A DNA stretch of 64,000 nt from Acidobacteriota bacterium (GTDB lineage Bacteria > Acidobacteriota > Thermoanaerobaculia > Multivoradales > JBCCEF01). Of this stretch, positions 63,429 to 64,000 are shown in pieces (positions within the stretch are counted from its first letter, which is position 1; each line of letters opens with the position of its first letter). A model generated the notes under the pieces. That model was not told the DNA's origin, ran no database searches, and worked only from the letters and a program-made list of their open reading frames with translations. A program made the position numbers and the translations under genes. The stretch lies in NCBI GenBank assembly GCA_039028635.1, contig JBCCHV010000002.1, positions 145,150 through 209,149 on the forward strand, written 5' to 3'.

Positions 63429-64000
63429 GGCTGGACCTGGTGGAGCGGTTTCAGGCGGCCCATCCGGTGGGCCGCCTCTGCCAGGCGCTCGAGGTCTCGC
63501 GCAGCGGTCACTATGCCCGGCGGCATCGCGGCGAGTCTCGTCGTCGCCGAGAAGATCGCGTGCTCAAGCAGGAGATCCTCTCGGTCCACGGCAAGGCTCG
63601 CGGCTGCTACGGCACGCCTCGGATCGAGCAGGCGCTTCGCCGTCAGGGCATTCAGACCTCGCGCAAGCGCGTCTCACGGCTACGCCGAGAGCTAGGTCTT
63701 CGGGCCAAAGGCCGTCGCCGTTTCCACGCAACGACGGATTCGAAGCACAGCTACGCGGTGGCCCCGAATCGTCTGAACCGTCGCTTCGTGGCGGCCCGCC
63801 CGGACGAGATTTGGGTCGGGGATGTGACCTACCTGCGTCGAGGACCGGACTGGCTCTATCTGGCCTTCCTGCTCGATGTGCACTCGCGTCGGATCGTGGG
63901 GTGGTCGGTGCGAAACCGGCTCGATGAGCACCTGACCCTCGAGGCCCTCCGGCGGGCGGTGGAGTCTCGTCGCCCGTCCGCGGGCCTCATCCATCACACA
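63425..64000 (+). CDS. IS3-family transposase OrfB, C-terminus beyond the window
   Basis: 192 residues are visible from the GTG at 63425, though in practice it is probably made as a fusion with OrfA. Features: VGRLCQALEVSRSGHYARR, HGKARGCYGTPRIEQALRRQ, and the integrase core with the first catalytic Asp in DEIWVGDVTYLRRGPDWLYL and the following strand LAFLLDVHSRRIVGWS. The second Asp and the Glu of the DDE triad should lie past the edge. No frameshift or stop is seen, so the copy may be active. Confidence 0.92.
   Translation, partial: MRLDLVERFQAAHPVGRLCQALEVSRSGHYARRHRGESRRRREDRVLKQEILSVHGKARGCYGTPRIEQALRRQGIQTSRKRVSRLRRELGLRAKGRRRFHATTDSKHSYAVAPNRLNRRFVAARPDEIWVGDVTYLRRGPDWLYLAFLLDVHSRRIVGWSVRNRLDEHLTLEALRRAVESRRPSAGLIHHT

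Larger units (their letters stand above)
63081..64000 (+). mobile_element. IS3-family insertion sequence, right end outside the window
   Basis: A left-end-like sequence TGGAGTTGCCCCGATTTTGT starts at 63081, followed by orfA and orfB in the IS3 arrangement. The right inverted repeat and target duplication lie beyond 64000, so exact borders are not confirmed. Confidence 0.8.

Overview
The window looks like the chromosome of a GC-rich, Gram-negative bacterium. Outer-membrane beta-barrels, lipoproteins, Slt-type peptidoglycan turnover and repeated use of sigma-54 all fit this. The mix of a Ser/Thr kinase with TPRs, TPR-CHAT proteins, ECF sigma/anti-sigma pairs, an RHS protein and a carboxypeptidase-regulatory beta-barrel suggests Acidobacteriota (Thermoanaerobaculia-like) or a myxobacterium-like lineage. 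That is inference from gene content; there is no rRNA in the window.

Layout. 1-4.4 kb (minus strand): a truncated alpha/beta hydrolase, a fungal-type cytosine deaminase, a decayed sigma/anti-sigma pair broken by a small inverted-repeat element, and a secreted GH99/DUF5010-like protein. 4.7-12.9 kb: a 1719-aa RHS protein behind a near-consensus sigma-54 promoter, with three palindromic sites spaced exactly 40 bp; divergent from it is a Ser/Thr kinase with TPRs. 13.5-25.6 kb: a tight plus-strand operon with a polytopic membrane protein, a giant soluble histidine kinase with repeated GAF-like modules, a lone receiver, an unknown protein, a degenerate NtrC-like protein, an intact NtrC-like activator and a tiny membrane protein. 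25.9-30.6 kb (minus): an ABC importer translationally coupled to an alpha-helical protein and a RaSEA-like radical SAM enzyme. Divergent from that is a CHAT-SAVED protein (30.9-33.0 kb); the shared intergenic region holds two outward-facing sigma-54-like promoters and phased TGTAAC repeats. 33.0-37.6 kb (minus): ECF sigma factor, anti-sigma-like membrane protein and a TPR-CHAT lipoprotein. A tRNA-Ala(GGC) at 38.4 kb marks the edge of this accessory-looking stretch.

38.5-64 kb reads like ordinary backbone: hflX, a TlpA-like thioredoxin, comF, beta-barrel proteins, a sigma-54-linked PDZ/GAF/PAS histidine kinase with its NtrC partner, M14 and M19 peptidases, an Lrp-type regulator, rpmE, prfA, an RND/MMPL exporter, prmC, murA and a lytic transglycosylase. 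It also carries structured intergenic repeats and, at the right edge, an IS3-family element cut by the window end.

How the parts may work together (inference): the 13.5-25.6 kb operon is a cytoplasmic signal-integration cascade ending in a sigma-54 activator, and sigma-54-type promoters precede the neighbouring CHAT-SAVED gene, the ABC operon, the RHS gene and the second kinase operon. The most novel items are this cascade with its dead/active activator pair, the orphan CHAT-SAVED gene with its regulatory region, and a family of small structured elements, one of which can be cleanly removed in silico to restore an anti-sigma reading frame.
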